This document shows positions 25,401-31,936 of a stretch of 35,649 nucleotides of DNA, piece by piece. This stretch comes from Acidimicrobiales bacterium (GTDB lineage: Bacteria > Actinomycetota > Acidimicrobiia > Acidimicrobiales > JACCXE01). The translations under genes were made by a program, and so were the position numbers. Below the pieces are notes generated by a model that had not been told where the DNA came from, ran no database searches, and was given only the letters and a program-made list of their open reading frames with translations. Positions within the stretch are counted from its first letter, which is position 1, and every line of letters starts with the position of its first letter. Location of the stretch: positions 1 to 35,649 of the forward strand of contig DASZWD010000029.1 in assembly GCA_035546775.1 (NCBI GenBank), read 5' to 3'.

Positions 25401-25698
25401 AACGCAGATACGTCACGACGTCGGCGATCGCCGCGTGGTCGGCTTCGGTGAGCTTGCCGTTGCGGGTGAAAACGAGAAGCGCCGAGTTCAGCGTTGGGTC
25501 GCTCGGATACAGCCGGTCAAGCTCGTGTTGCGCGCGCTGCGACGGGGCACTCGCCGGCAGGAGCGACGTGAGGTCCTGGACTCCGACCTTCGCGAGCGAT
25601 GGCGCAGTGGCGGTCACCACAACGGCGACGGCCATCCAGGCCAGGACGACCCACACCGCGTGTCTCTCGACGAACCGCGCCAGCCTGCCGAACATCAC
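22477..25698 (-). CDS. MMPL/RND-family exporter with a C-terminal extracellular domain
   Basis: 1073 residues. Two MMPL halves, each an N-terminal TM, a large external loop and a TM bundle. The bundle signatures GAGTDYCLFIVSRYREE and GADYNIFIMSRIREE hold the Asp-Tyr pairs used for proton-driven transport. After the last TM (about 790-810) there is a Ser/Thr/Pro-rich linker (about 840-875), then a beta-rich domain of about 190 residues (from about 880, GSWQFHVEG to the end) with two Cys (YDCWVI and TSCWVPA). MMPL proteins export lipids, siderophores or drugs; most end soon after the last TM, so this tail is unusual. The start overlaps the tetR stop by 4 nt (ATGA), so the pair is co-transcribed and probably repressed by that TetR protein. 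Confidence 0.93.
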   Translation of the reverse strand: MMFGRLARFVERHAVWVVLAWMAVAVVVTATAPSLAKVGVQDLTSLLPASAPSQRAQHELDRLYPSDPTLNSALLVFTRNGKLTEADHAAIADVVTYLRSPALSSAITRVESAETDPALASQLRSADGHAELVITGFTAAPFSPRINKVVGDLRDHIDAVAPAGLQHHVSGVGGLAADQANGLLSSFDQTAIITVLLVLFLLVLVYRSAVAPLIPLLTIGLAFVVAQGVIGVMAAHGFKVASLAGTLIIVMVFGAGTDYCLFIVSRYREELAAGDARPVTLRRTMTIIGAVITASAATVIVGFMSQLSARFGLNKTMGPAIGVAIFVTLLAGLTLTPALLRLTGRFAFWPARSEATVENRSATRWDRLAAIIRAYPTHILLAAVIALELPAAGLGWFRESFDLVHELPAAADARRGFDALSSHFTPGTLAPVYVVIDANGPITDAARLAAVDRLTDKLRDVPGVGQVRSLTQPGGAPLTPATFERFAGAAGGDRATMTALGMDPDKVDLTPLFAALASPEGLRFTGPLVRQYPQLLSGPLSFFQGVDGHSTRLLVELRGNPYDRHALPVIRNLDQEVNRRLAGTALSGARLSVGGPAAFFADMQTIGNRDFKVMTSVLIGGIFVVLALLLQSLVAPFYLLASVVLSYAATMGLTTAVFVGLGHEPGLSFWLPPFLFVILVALGADYNIFIMSRIREEAVAGAEIHDAVTRGLTATGGVITSAGLILAGTFAALAFAPLPELRQIGFAVTVGVLIDTFVVRSLLVPAATMLLGRAAFWPGMRTARGGAHARQWGFAGAGVAALAVTLVALAATSGTRSVITRIDNVAARPAAVTRVQAAEAVNTTIASTSSTTTPSTTTAVQPVSPATTAASPLPSPARVAVPATGSWQFHVEGTRKIGAAGSTQPYSEAATTNVSRDGGDDQAPFMRVKTASSNGSQDDRRRYAADGVSLVATQVSSSGVSYGGTLAPPELLVPWPLHAGASWSGSWTTGSVDGRFNGHVTGTRQETAAGTTYDCWVIQLSTTFTGAAQGQQDQTSCWVPALGMSIDDAQHAKGTYRGIGFDITSHAVLSARP

Positions 25699-26273
25699 GC
25701 CGACACGCCGTGCAGCACAAAGGCGGTGACTTCGGTCGCCAGCGGGGCGGCATCGAGCGGCGTGCCGGCCATGAGCTGGTGCAACCCGACGACCGTCGCA
25801 GCGCCGAAGATCGCCATGCTCGTCGCCGCCGGGTCGTCGACGGCGCGCAGCGAGCCGTCCTCGGCGCCTTCACGCAAGAGTCGTTCGACGGGCGCGTAGT
25901 ACGCGCTGACGAGCGCGTCGGCGAGCTCAGGCATGCGTGTCGCGCGACCGAGGTCGCTGATGAGCGCCAGCGCGACCGAAGGCGCTTCGGCGAGCACGTC
26001 GAGTTGCGCCCGCACGACCGCACCGAGGCGAACGGCGGCCGAACCTTCGGACTCCGCCGCGATGTCCACCGCCCCCGCCACCAGCGCGAGGTAGTCCCGG
26101 AGCAGGAAAACGAGGATCTCTTCCTTGCCCGAGAAGTAGTAGTACAGCGTCGCTTTGGGGATCCCGGTCGCCTCGGCGAGGTCCTCGATCTTCGTGTCGG
26201 CCAGGCCGCGGGTGGCGATCAAATTGGCTGCCAACGGCAACTTTGCGGCAATCGAACTCGGTACGGGTCGCAT
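25695..26273 (-). CDS. TetR-family repressor
   Basis: 192 residues. Residues 1-55 form the TetR helix-turn-helix (IATRGLADTKIEDLAEATGIPKATLYYYF, with the family's YYYFSGKEE). The C-terminal ligand domain is divergent, as usual. ATG at 26273 follows GGAGG at suitable spacing. It is the promoter-proximal gene of a two-gene operon with the MMPL exporter (ATGA overlap) and most likely represses it until a transported ligand binds. Phased GAGTT repeats upstream are candidate operators. Confidence 0.93.
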   Translation of the reverse strand: MRPVPSSIAAKLPLAANLIATRGLADTKIEDLAEATGIPKATLYYYFSGKEEILVFLLRDYLALVAGAVDIAAESEGSAAVRLGAVVRAQLDVLAEAPSVALALISDLGRATRMPELADALVSAYYAPVERLLREGAEDGSLRAVDDPAATSMAIFGAATVVGLHQLMAGTPLDAAPLATEVTAFVLHGVSA

Positions 26274-26297
26274 AGGGCACCTCCGCCGCCATGCTTA

Positions 26298-26331
26298 CCG
26301 GAGTTTGTACTCGGAGTTCAAGCTATGAGTT
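26298..26331 (-). promoter_or_regulatory. Candidate promoter/operator of the tetR-MMPL operon
   Basis: On the plus strand GGAGTT occurs at 26300 and 26313 and TGAGTT at 26326, exactly 13 bp apart. GAGT-ttgt-ACTC (26301-26312) is a short inverted repeat within the first. On the minus strand the same region gives a possible -35 TTGAAC, an 18-nt spacer and TAAGCA, so bound TetR dimers would block the promoter. Confidence 0.4.
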
Positions 26332-26400
26332 CAGTCTCGCGTTCTGGAGCTTGCGACTGTGCCTGGCCGCCGGAGCACCGAGCGCTTCGAGATGGGGCCT

Positions 26401-27201
26401 TCATCGGTGGTCGCCCGTGGGTTCGGTGGGGCGGTCGCCAACGCGCTCGAGCTTGGTCCAGCCGGTCCAGCCGCGTTCTTCCAAGAGACTCAGCAGCCTG
26501 CGGGCGCTCGGCACCGCGTTCGTGAACACCTCGTCGAGCAACGCGACGAGTTCGTCGTCGAGCGTGAAGTTGGCCGTTTGTTCGTCGCTCCAACGATCCT
26601 CGTCGGCTTCGAACATCGCGACGAGGCGGTCGGCCATTTCGTGGAGCCGGGGGTCGTCTGGTCCCCAGTCGACTGCGGCGACGAGGTCGAGGTACATCGC
26701 GGTGACGGCCGGGTCTTCGATCTGCGCGCGCTTCAGCGCCATCAACGCCGGCATCTGGTCGGGAATCTGCGCGGCAACGAGGATCCACGCGTCGCGTTCC
26801 ATGGCGATCGCCCGCTCGGGCACCTCCAGTGCGCGCAGCCGGTCGAGGTAGTCGACGGCTTCGGGTGGAAGGGCGAGACGGTCGCCGGCGGCGAGTTGGG
26901 CGACCAGTTCGCGGTGTCGCTGTTTCTCTCGGATTTCAGCGCGCAGGCGACGGTCGATCTCGGTGACCGCAGTCGCGAACTCCTCGTCGTCGGCGTGCAA
27001 GAGGTCTTGGACGCGTGACAACGGCACCCCGGCGTCGGCCAGGGTTCGGATGCGGATCAGTTCGACGACGGCGGCCGCGTCGTAACGCCGGTAACCCGAG
27101 TGATCCCGCTCAGGCTCCGCGAGCAGCCCCTTGGCGTGATAGTGCCGCACGGCCCGCACCGTCACTCCCGCGTAGGCCGCGAGCTGGCTGATCGTCAGCA
27201 T
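26401..27201 (-). CDS. MerR-family transcriptional regulator
   Basis: 266 residues. The first ~70 are a MerR winged helix (MLTISQLAAYAGVTVRAVRHYHAKGLL, GYRRYDAAAVVELIRI), then a coiled-coil helix (about 80-115) and a long C-terminal helical domain resembling ligand-sensing MerR proteins of the TipA/BmrR type, though I see no known ligand motif. ATG at 27201 overlaps the permease stop by 7 nt. It is the last gene of an ATPase-permease-MerR operon whose promoter contains a MerR-style inverted repeat with a long -35/-10 spacer, so autoregulation is likely. Confidence 0.93.
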   Translation of the reverse strand: MLTISQLAAYAGVTVRAVRHYHAKGLLAEPERDHSGYRRYDAAAVVELIRIRTLADAGVPLSRVQDLLHADDEEFATAVTEIDRRLRAEIREKQRHRELVAQLAAGDRLALPPEAVDYLDRLRALEVPERAIAMERDAWILVAAQIPDQMPALMALKRAQIEDPAVTAMYLDLVAAVDWGPDDPRLHEMADRLVAMFEADEDRWSDEQTANFTLDDELVALLDEVFTNAVPSARRLLSLLEERGWTGWTKLERVGDRPTEPTGDHR

Positions 27202-27959
27202 GCGAGCTTCCGGCGGTAGCTGCGTACCGCCAGCGTCCAGGCGACCACGAGGAGTCCACTACACCAGGCGAGCGCGACCCAAACGGCGTTGCCGAGCGGT
27301 TCCGTGGCGTACAGGTGGCGCAGCGTGTCGACGATCGACGTGACCGGTTGGTGTTCGGCGAACCACCGCACGGGCCCCGACATGCCCGCCGTCGGCACGA
27401 ACGCGGAGCTCACAAAGGGCAGGAACAGCAGCGGATAGGCGAAGGCTCCGGCGCCGTCGGGCGACTTGGCAGTCAGACCGGCGATGACGGCCAGCCACGT
27501 GACTGCCAGGGTGAAGAGCACGACGATCCCGAGTGCGCCGAGCCAGGCCAGCGGGCTCGCATCGGAGCGAAAGCCGATCACGACCGCGACAACGACGACG
27601 ACGACCAGCGAGATCAGGTTGGCGACCAGCGACGTGAGCACGTGAGCGCACAGCACCGCGGAGCGCGCGATGGGCATTGACTGGAAGCGCTGGACGATGC
27701 CGCTGGTGATGTCGGTGTACAAGCGCAGCGACGTGTAGGCGACGCCGGAGGCGACCGTGATCAGCAGGATGCCGGGCAGCAGGTAGTCGACGTACTTCGC
27801 GCCGCCCGTGTCGACCGAGCCGCCGAAGACGTACACGAACATCAACAGCATCGCGATCGGTGTGAGCGCCGTGGTGATGATCGTGTCGGGGCTGCGGGCG
27901 ATGTGCCGCAGTGAGCGCCCCAACAACGCGCCGGTGTCACGAAGAAAGTGCGGACTCAT
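27195..27959 (-). CDS. ABC-2 type exporter permease, DrrB-like
   Basis: 254 residues from ATG at 27959 (the open frame runs to 28199, but that part antisenses into the ATPase gene). An N-terminal cytoplasmic helix (SPHFLRDTGALLGRSLRHIARSP) and six hydrophobic segments; GIVQRFQSMPIARSAVLCAHVLTSLVANL is the ABC-2 membrane protein signature of the daunorubicin DrrB group. It forms the membrane channel with the ATPase upstream, which it overlaps by 4 nt (ATGA). Confidence 0.93.
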   Translation of the reverse strand: MSPHFLRDTGALLGRSLRHIARSPDTIITTALTPIAMLLMFVYVFGGSVDTGGAKYVDYLLPGILLITVASGVAYTSLRLYTDITSGIVQRFQSMPIARSAVLCAHVLTSLVANLISLVVVVVVAVVIGFRSDASPLAWLGALGIVVLFTLAVTWLAVIAGLTAKSPDGAGAFAYPLLFLPFVSSAFVPTAGMSGPVRWFAEHQPVTSIVDTLRHLYATEPLGNAVWVALAWCSGLLVVAWTLAVRSYRRKLAC

Positions 27960-28720
27960 GTCGTCACCTCGCTTCCGACGAGCGCCAGGAAGATGTCCTC
28001 GAGACTCGGTTGCTTCTCCACGTACTCGACCTGGGCCGGCGGCATAAGCGCCTTGAGCTCGGCCAGCGTGCCGTTCACGAGCAGCGTTCCGTTGTGGAGG
28101 ATCGCGATGCGGTCGGCGAGTTGCTCGGCCTCTTCGAGGTACTGCGTCGTGAGGAGCACGGTCGTGCCGCGCGCAGCCAGAGCGCGCACCGACTCCCACA
28201 CCTCGTGGCGGGCTTGGGGGTCGAGGCCTGTCGTGGGTTCGTCGAGGAACACCACCGGCGGGCTGCCGATGAGGCTCATGGCGATGTCGAGCCGGCGCCG
28301 CATCCCGCCCGAGTACGTCGCCACCCGCCGCTCGCCCGCGTCGGTGAGCGAGAAGCGCGCCAGCATCTCCTCCGCGATGCCGCCGGGGTTGTCGAGGTGA
28401 CGCAGCTTGGCGATCAACACCAGGTTCTCCCGGCCGGTGAGGATGTCGTCCACCGCTGCGAACTGCCCGGTGAGGCTGATCGCTTCCCGGACCTCGCCCG
28501 CTTCGGTGCGCACGTCGGAACCGTGCACGGTGGCAGCGCCGTCGTCGGGCCGCAGCAGGGTCGCCAGGATGTTGACCAGGGTCGTCTTACCGGAACCGTT
28601 GGGGCCGAGCAGGGCGAAGATCGTCCCCGCGGCCACGTCGAAATTCACGCCGCGGAGCACGGACAGATCGCCGTACGACTTCGTAATCCCCGTGACCCGA
28701 ATTGCTGGATCGTCGCTCAT
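27956..28720 (-). CDS. ABC exporter ATPase, DrrA-like
   Basis: 254 residues from ATG at 28720. Walker A GPNGSGKTT, Q-loop SLTGQFAAVDDILTGRENL, signature YSGGMRRRLDIAMSL, Walker B VVFLDEPTTGLD, H-loop TTQYLEEAEQLADRI, and the C-terminal QPSLEDIFLAL of the DrrA subgroup. It powers export of a drug-like or lipid molecule through the ABC-2 permease. The frame is open to 28789, but ATG 28720 matches the family start and has a -10-like CAAGCT 6 nt before it, giving a leaderless transcript. Confidence 0.94.
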   Translation of the reverse strand: MSDDPAIRVTGITKSYGDLSVLRGVNFDVAAGTIFALLGPNGSGKTTLVNILATLLRPDDGAATVHGSDVRTEAGEVREAISLTGQFAAVDDILTGRENLVLIAKLRHLDNPGGIAEEMLARFSLTDAGERRVATYSGGMRRRLDIAMSLIGSPPVVFLDEPTTGLDPQARHEVWESVRALAARGTTVLLTTQYLEEAEQLADRIAILHNGTLLVNGTLAELKALMPPAQVEYVEKQPSLEDIFLALVGSEVTT

Positions 28721-28726
28721 GTGTGC

Positions 28727-28758
28727 AGCTTGCCGGGTTGACCCCGCGTCAGGGTCAA
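28727..28758 (-). promoter_or_regulatory. MerR-type promoter of the ABC exporter operon
   Basis: Perfect inverted repeat TTGACCC-(7 nt)-GGGTCAA at 28738-28758. On the minus strand the outer TTGACC is a near-consensus -35, followed by a 20-nt spacer and CAAGCT (28727-28732), 6 nt before the ATG. A spacer of 19-20 nt with a dyad between the boxes is the hallmark of promoters activated by MerR proteins through DNA untwisting; the operon's own MerR gene is the expected regulator. Confidence 0.7.
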
Positions 28759-28788
28759 GGGGTAATCGCGAATCCCGACCAGCAGCCA

Positions 28789-28853
28789 CGTTTCGTGCCG
28801 AGATCTGGCGGCCAAATCGCGTCTACGTCATGAAATGGCGGCCAGACGGTGGC
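28789..28853 (+). repeat. Dispersed ~65-bp repeat, copy B
   Basis: Direct-orientation partner of 22275-22339. Inner symmetry is weaker than in copy A (CTGGCGGCCA at 28805-28814 and TGGCGGCCAG at 28836-28845). It lies upstream of the ABC exporter operon, so the two copies bracket the five minus-strand transport and regulator genes. Confidence 0.8.
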
Positions 28854-28871
28854 GCGACACCGCGCTCGATC

Positions 28872-29081
28872 TCACTCGAGGCTTCGGTAGCGGCGCACCG
28901 CGATGCCGGACCAGATCAGTTCGACCACGCCGAACGGCCAGGCCCCTGACAGGAAGCCGTACACGCTCGACAAGACGCAGCCCAGCGCAAACGCCAACAC
29001 GAAGCGCCGGCCGCGTGACTCGAGTGCGTACATCGTCATCATGAAGGTGACGGCACAAACGCCGTAGATCGTTACTGCCAT
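28872..29081 (-). CDS. Small integral membrane protein
   Basis: 69 residues with two or three hydrophobic segments (IYGVCAVTFMMTMYALE, FVLAFALGCVLSSVYGFLSG, FGVVELIWSGIAV) and a positive turn RGRR. It resembles small conserved actinobacterial membrane proteins with a GAWPFGVVELIW motif; function unknown. ATG at 29081. It is a single-gene unit on the minus strand. Confidence 0.75.
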   Translation of the reverse strand: MAVTIYGVCAVTFMMTMYALESRGRRFVLAFALGCVLSSVYGFLSGAWPFGVVELIWSGIAVRRYRSLE

Positions 29082-29172
29082 GGTGCGACGGCGTTAGCGC
29101 CACAGGATCGGTCCGGGCACAAGGGGCCGAGCCGGCTTGCGGAGTCGACCATGCAGGGACGCTACGCCGCTG

Positions 29173-29544
29173 TCACCGGTCGTTCACGAGATGCGTGGCG
29201 GCCGCCGCGAAGTAGCTCAACATCTCCTGCTCGTCCTCGGCCGGCAAGTGGGCGGCGGCGACGGCGGCGGCCATGTGGCGGAACCAGGCGTCGCGCTCGG
29301 GCAAGCCGATCACGAAGGGCGCGTGGCGCATGCGCAGTCGTGGATGGCCTCGAGTCGCGCTGTAGTCGCCCGGCCCGCCCCAGTACTGGACGAGGAAATC
29401 GCGCAGGTGTTCGCGCGCCTCGGTGAGGTCGTCGGGGTAGAGCGGGCGCAGTGTCGGGTCCTCGGCGACCGCTGCGTAGAAGTGCTTCGTCAGGGCGTCG
29501 AAGAACGGCTTACCGCCGACGCGTTCGAACATCGTGGCGGTCAT
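29173..29544 (-). CDS. glbO: Truncated haemoglobin, group II (GlbO-like)
   Basis: 123 residues. FERVGGKPFFDALTKHFYAAV and LRPLYPDDL open the 2-over-2 globin fold; HLRDFLVQYWGGPGDYSATRGHPRLRMRHAPF contains the distal region and the proximal His of RMRHAPF; ERDAWFRHM carries the conserved Trp of group II. It binds haem and O2 or NO in the cytoplasm. ATG at 29544 is 6 nt after the stop of the Nfu-domain gene, so both are on one transcript. Confidence 0.93.
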   Translation of the reverse strand: MTATMFERVGGKPFFDALTKHFYAAVAEDPTLRPLYPDDLTEAREHLRDFLVQYWGGPGDYSATRGHPRLRMRHAPFVIGLPERDAWFRHMAAAVAAAHLPAEDEQEMLSYFAAAATHLVNDR

Positions 29545-29550
29545 GCGCGC

Positions 29551-29784
29551 TCACAGATTCTCGGCGGCGGCGGCGATCACGGCTGGGACGACGGTGTCCC
29601 ACTCGGCCTCGGGCGCGCGCGTCACCGTCACGAAGTCGGCCACGCCGAACACGCCGACGACGCCCGGGATGGTCAAGAGCGCCTGACCGAACGCGCTGCC
29701 CTCGAGATCGGCGGGCACGGGAACGTCGAGGGTGAACTTCATCGCGTTGGGATTCGGTGTGGGCGACGGTGTGGCGGAGGCCAT
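29551..29784 (-). CDS. Nfu N-terminal-domain protein
   Basis: 77 residues matching the small stand-alone Nfu/NifU N-terminal domain (TPNPNAMKFTLD, GSAFGQALLTIPGVVGVFGVADFVTVTR). In full Nfu proteins this domain helps carry and deliver Fe-S clusters; the C-terminal Cys-X-X-Cys cluster domain is absent here, so a protein-interaction or regulatory role is inferred. ATG at 29784 is preceded at 6 nt by TAGACC, a leaderless -10. Upstream partner of the truncated haemoglobin gene. Confidence 0.9.
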   Translation of the reverse strand: MASATPSPTPNPNAMKFTLDVPVPADLEGSAFGQALLTIPGVVGVFGVADFVTVTRAPEAEWDTVVPAVIAAAAENL

Positions 29785-29790
29785 GGGCGA

Positions 29791-29796
29791 GGTCTA
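29791..29796 (-). promoter_or_regulatory. -10 box of the leaderless nfu-glbO operon
   Basis: Minus-strand TAGACC, then 6 nt, then ATG at 29784. No clear -35 hexamer. Confidence 0.5.
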
Positions 29797-29827
29797 CCTG
29801 ACGGTCGCGGCTGACGCCACATGGCAG

Positions 29828-29844
29828 CGCCCGCGGTGCGGGCG
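29828..29844. repeat. Inverted repeat CGCCCGC-ggt-GCGGGCG
   Basis: Perfect 7-bp arms with a 3-nt loop in the divergent region between the Nfu gene and the flavoprotein gene. It might be an operator for either; the sequence alone does not say. Confidence 0.35.
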
Positions 29845-29905
29845 TCGGCCACCTCCCAGCTCACGATCACGACCGCAGTTTGACCCGACGAACGGCGTCG
29901 GGCAC

Positions 29906-29911
29906 TAGAAC
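29906..29911 (+). promoter_or_regulatory. -10 box of the leaderless flavoprotein gene
   Basis: TAGAAC, 6 nt (GTCGCG), then GTG at 29918. It supports the GTG start. Confidence 0.5.
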
Positions 29912-29917
29912 GTCGCG

Positions 29918-31099
29918 GTGCGCGACCGGCAACTCGGTACCAAGCTGGTTTCGGTCGTCGGCGGCGGTCCGGCGGGGCTCATGGCCGCCGAGGTGGTTGC
30001 GACGGCCGGCGCACGGGTCGTGTTGCACGAGCAGAAGGCCGCTGTGGGTCGAAAGTTCCTGCTGGCGGGCCGCGGTGGTCTGAACCTCACGCATACCGAG
30101 AACCTCGACGCCTTCCTCGACCGCTACGGTGCCGCCCGGCCCCGGCTGGCCGCCGCCATCCACGCGTTTGGTCCCAGCGAGTTGCGCGCCTGGGCCGCGG
30201 GCCTGGGCGAGGAGCCCTTTGTCGGAACCAGTGGTCGCGTCTTCCCCGCCGGCTTCCGGGCGACGCCGCTGCTGCGCAAGTGGCTGGCGCGGCTACGTGA
30301 CCTCGGCGTCGAGATACGCGTACGTGATCGGTGGACGGGGTTCGACGATCCGTCGGCATCCGACGCCACCATCCTGGCGCTCGGCGGCGGCAGCTGGCCG
30401 GCGACGGGATCGGACGGAGCGTGGGTCGGCGCGCTACAACGCGCGGGCATCGCGGTGACACCGCTCCAGCCGGCGAACTGCGGCTTCCGCGTCGCTTGGA
30501 GCGCCGTGTTCCGCGACCGCTTCGCCGGCGCTCCGGTGAAGAACGTGGCCCTGACCGCCGGCGCGGCCGTGGCGCGGGGCGACGCCATGATCACGCGCGA
30601 CGGCATCGAGGGCGGCCCGGTCTACGCGCTCTCGGCGTCACTGCGCGACGCGCTTGGCGGCGGCGGCACCGCCACGTTGTACGTCGACCTGATGCCCGAC
30701 GTCACCGGCGACGCCCTGACGGGTCGGCTGGCGCGCCGGCGCGCCGGTGACTCGGCCGCGAGTTGGTTGCGCCGCGGCGGGTTCTCGCCGGTGGCGATCG
30801 GGCTGCTACGGGAAGCGTCGTCGAACCAACTGTCCGACGACGCATCGCTGGTGACCCAGCTCGCCAAGCGCCTGCCGGTACCAGTGATCGCGCCGCAGTC
30901 GCTCGGGCGCGCCGTCTCGACGGCGGGTGGGGTCGCGTTCGGCGAAGTCGACGACGCGTTCATGCTGCGACGCCGTCCCGGCACGTTCGTGGCCGGGGAG
31001 ATGCTCGACTGGGAGGCGCCCACGGGTGGTTACCTGCTGCAAGCGACGTTCAGCACCGCGGTGGCTGCGGCGCGCGGCGCGCTCGCGTGGCTCGCGTAG
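29918..31099 (+). CDS. YhiN/HI0933-like FAD-dependent flavoprotein
   Basis: 393 residues from GTG at 29918. FAD-binding GGGPAG at 15-20, then VVLHEQKAAVGRKFLLAGRGGLNLTHTE, which is the HI0933-like signature; ILALGGGSWPATGSDG in the middle; and the closing FVAGEMLDWEAPTGGYLLQATFSTAVAA typical of the TIGR03862 group. These are predicted NAD(P)/FAD oxidoreductases of unknown substrate. Its TAG stop (31097) is also the first three bases of the -10 box of the next gene. Confidence 0.93.
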   Translation: MRDRQLGTKLVSVVGGGPAGLMAAEVVATAGARVVLHEQKAAVGRKFLLAGRGGLNLTHTENLDAFLDRYGAARPRLAAAIHAFGPSELRAWAAGLGEEPFVGTSGRVFPAGFRATPLLRKWLARLRDLGVEIRVRDRWTGFDDPSASDATILALGGGSWPATGSDGAWVGALQRAGIAVTPLQPANCGFRVAWSAVFRDRFAGAPVKNVALTAGAAVARGDAMITRDGIEGGPVYALSASLRDALGGGGTATLYVDLMPDVTGDALTGRLARRRAGDSAASWLRRGGFSPVAIGLLREASSNQLSDDASLVTQLAKRLPVPVIAPQSLGRAVSTAGGVAFGEVDDAFMLRRRPGTFVAGEMLDWEAPTGGYLLQATFSTAVAAARGALAWLA

Positions 31100-31102
31100 C
31101 CT
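31097..31102 (+). promoter_or_regulatory. -10 box of the mca-like gene, built on the upstream stop codon
   Basis: TAGCCT, 6 nt (GCATCG), GTG at 31109. The TAG is the stop codon of the flavoprotein gene, so coding and promoter functions overlap. Confidence 0.5.
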
Positions 31103-31108
31103 GCATCG

Positions 31109-31936
31109 GTGAGCAAGCCACTGACGTTGATGGCGGTGTGCCCCCATCCCGACGACGAGTGCACGTCGGCAGGCGGCGCGCTAGCGCTGTACCACGACCG
31201 CGGAGTACGCACGGTGGTGGTCACGTGTACCAACGGCGAGCTCGGTGACGGGCCCGGAGGGATCAAGCCGGGGGCGCCGGGCCACGACGATCAGGCCGTT
31301 GCCGCCACGCGGCTACAGGAGCTGGCCGAGGCGTGCCGCATCCTCAATGTCGACCACAGCGAGCGGCTTGGGTATCGCGACTCGGGCATGTCGGACTGGG
31401 ACTTCAAGGGCCACGCCGACGCGTTCTGCAACGTGCCCGTCGACGACGCCGTGGCGCGCCTCGTCGCCCTCATGGAGCGCTACGAGCCCGACGTCGTGAT
31501 CTGCGACGACGACCAGGGCGGCTACGACCACCCCGACCACCTTCGCTCACACCTCGTGACGATGAAGGCCGTCGCCCGCAGTGGCATCCCCAAGAAGGTG
31601 TACATGCCGACCTTCGGTCGCCGCACGTTCGAGACGCTCTACAACGCGTTGAGCGACCTGGGCATCGAGATGCCGTTTCCCGAGCTCGACGACGCCGCGC
31701 TGGCGCAGATGGACAAGGCCGAGGCGCGCATCACGACGACGCTCGACGCCCGCGCATACGCGGAGCAGGTGCGCCGGGCGCTGGAAGCCCACGCCAGCCA
31801 AATCGCCGAGTCCTGGTTCGCCCACATCCCCACCGAGGCATTCGCTGCCTCGTTCGGCCAGCAGTGTTTCATTCGCGCGCACGACACCACCGGCGTGCCC
31901 GTGCCCGAGACTGATCTGTTCGCCGGAATCGCCTAG
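31109..31936 (+). CDS. mca: LmbE-family amidase, Mca-like (mycothiol S-conjugate amidase)
   Basis: 275 residues. Zinc-binding P12-H-P-D-D-E17, a second site H141-P-D-H144 in GGYDHPDH, and the NGELGDGPGG and GYRDSGMSDWDF segments of the Mca/MshB branch of the LmbE family. Mca cleaves mycothiol S-conjugates of electrophiles and antibiotics to GlcN-inositol and a mercapturic acid that is exported. Distinguishing Mca from MshB or other LmbE deacetylases needs a phylogeny. GTG at 31109 fits the leaderless box. The stop overlaps that of the convergent esterase gene in a single CTAG. Confidence 0.8.
   Translation: MSKPLTLMAVCPHPDDECTSAGGALALYHDRGVRTVVVTCTNGELGDGPGGIKPGAPGHDDQAVAATRLQELAEACRILNVDHSERLGYRDSGMSDWDFKGHADAFCNVPVDDAVARLVALMERYEPDVVICDDDQGGYDHPDHLRSHLVTMKAVARSGIPKKVYMPTFGRRTFETLYNALSDLGIEMPFPELDDAALAQMDKAEARITTTLDARAYAEQVRRALEAHASQIAESWFAHIPTEAFAASFGQQCFIRAHDTTGVPVPETDLFAGIA

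Noticed and set aside
22156-28853. A classical integrative element with att sites at the tRNA
   Set aside because: No integrase or excisionase, and the repeated segment is not the tRNA 3' end itself. Kept only as a repeat-flanked block.
29820-29882. A 20-codon ORF (ATG to TGA) between the Nfu and flavoprotein genes
   Set aside because: Too short, no promoter or ribosome site at suitable spacing, and it runs through an inverted repeat.
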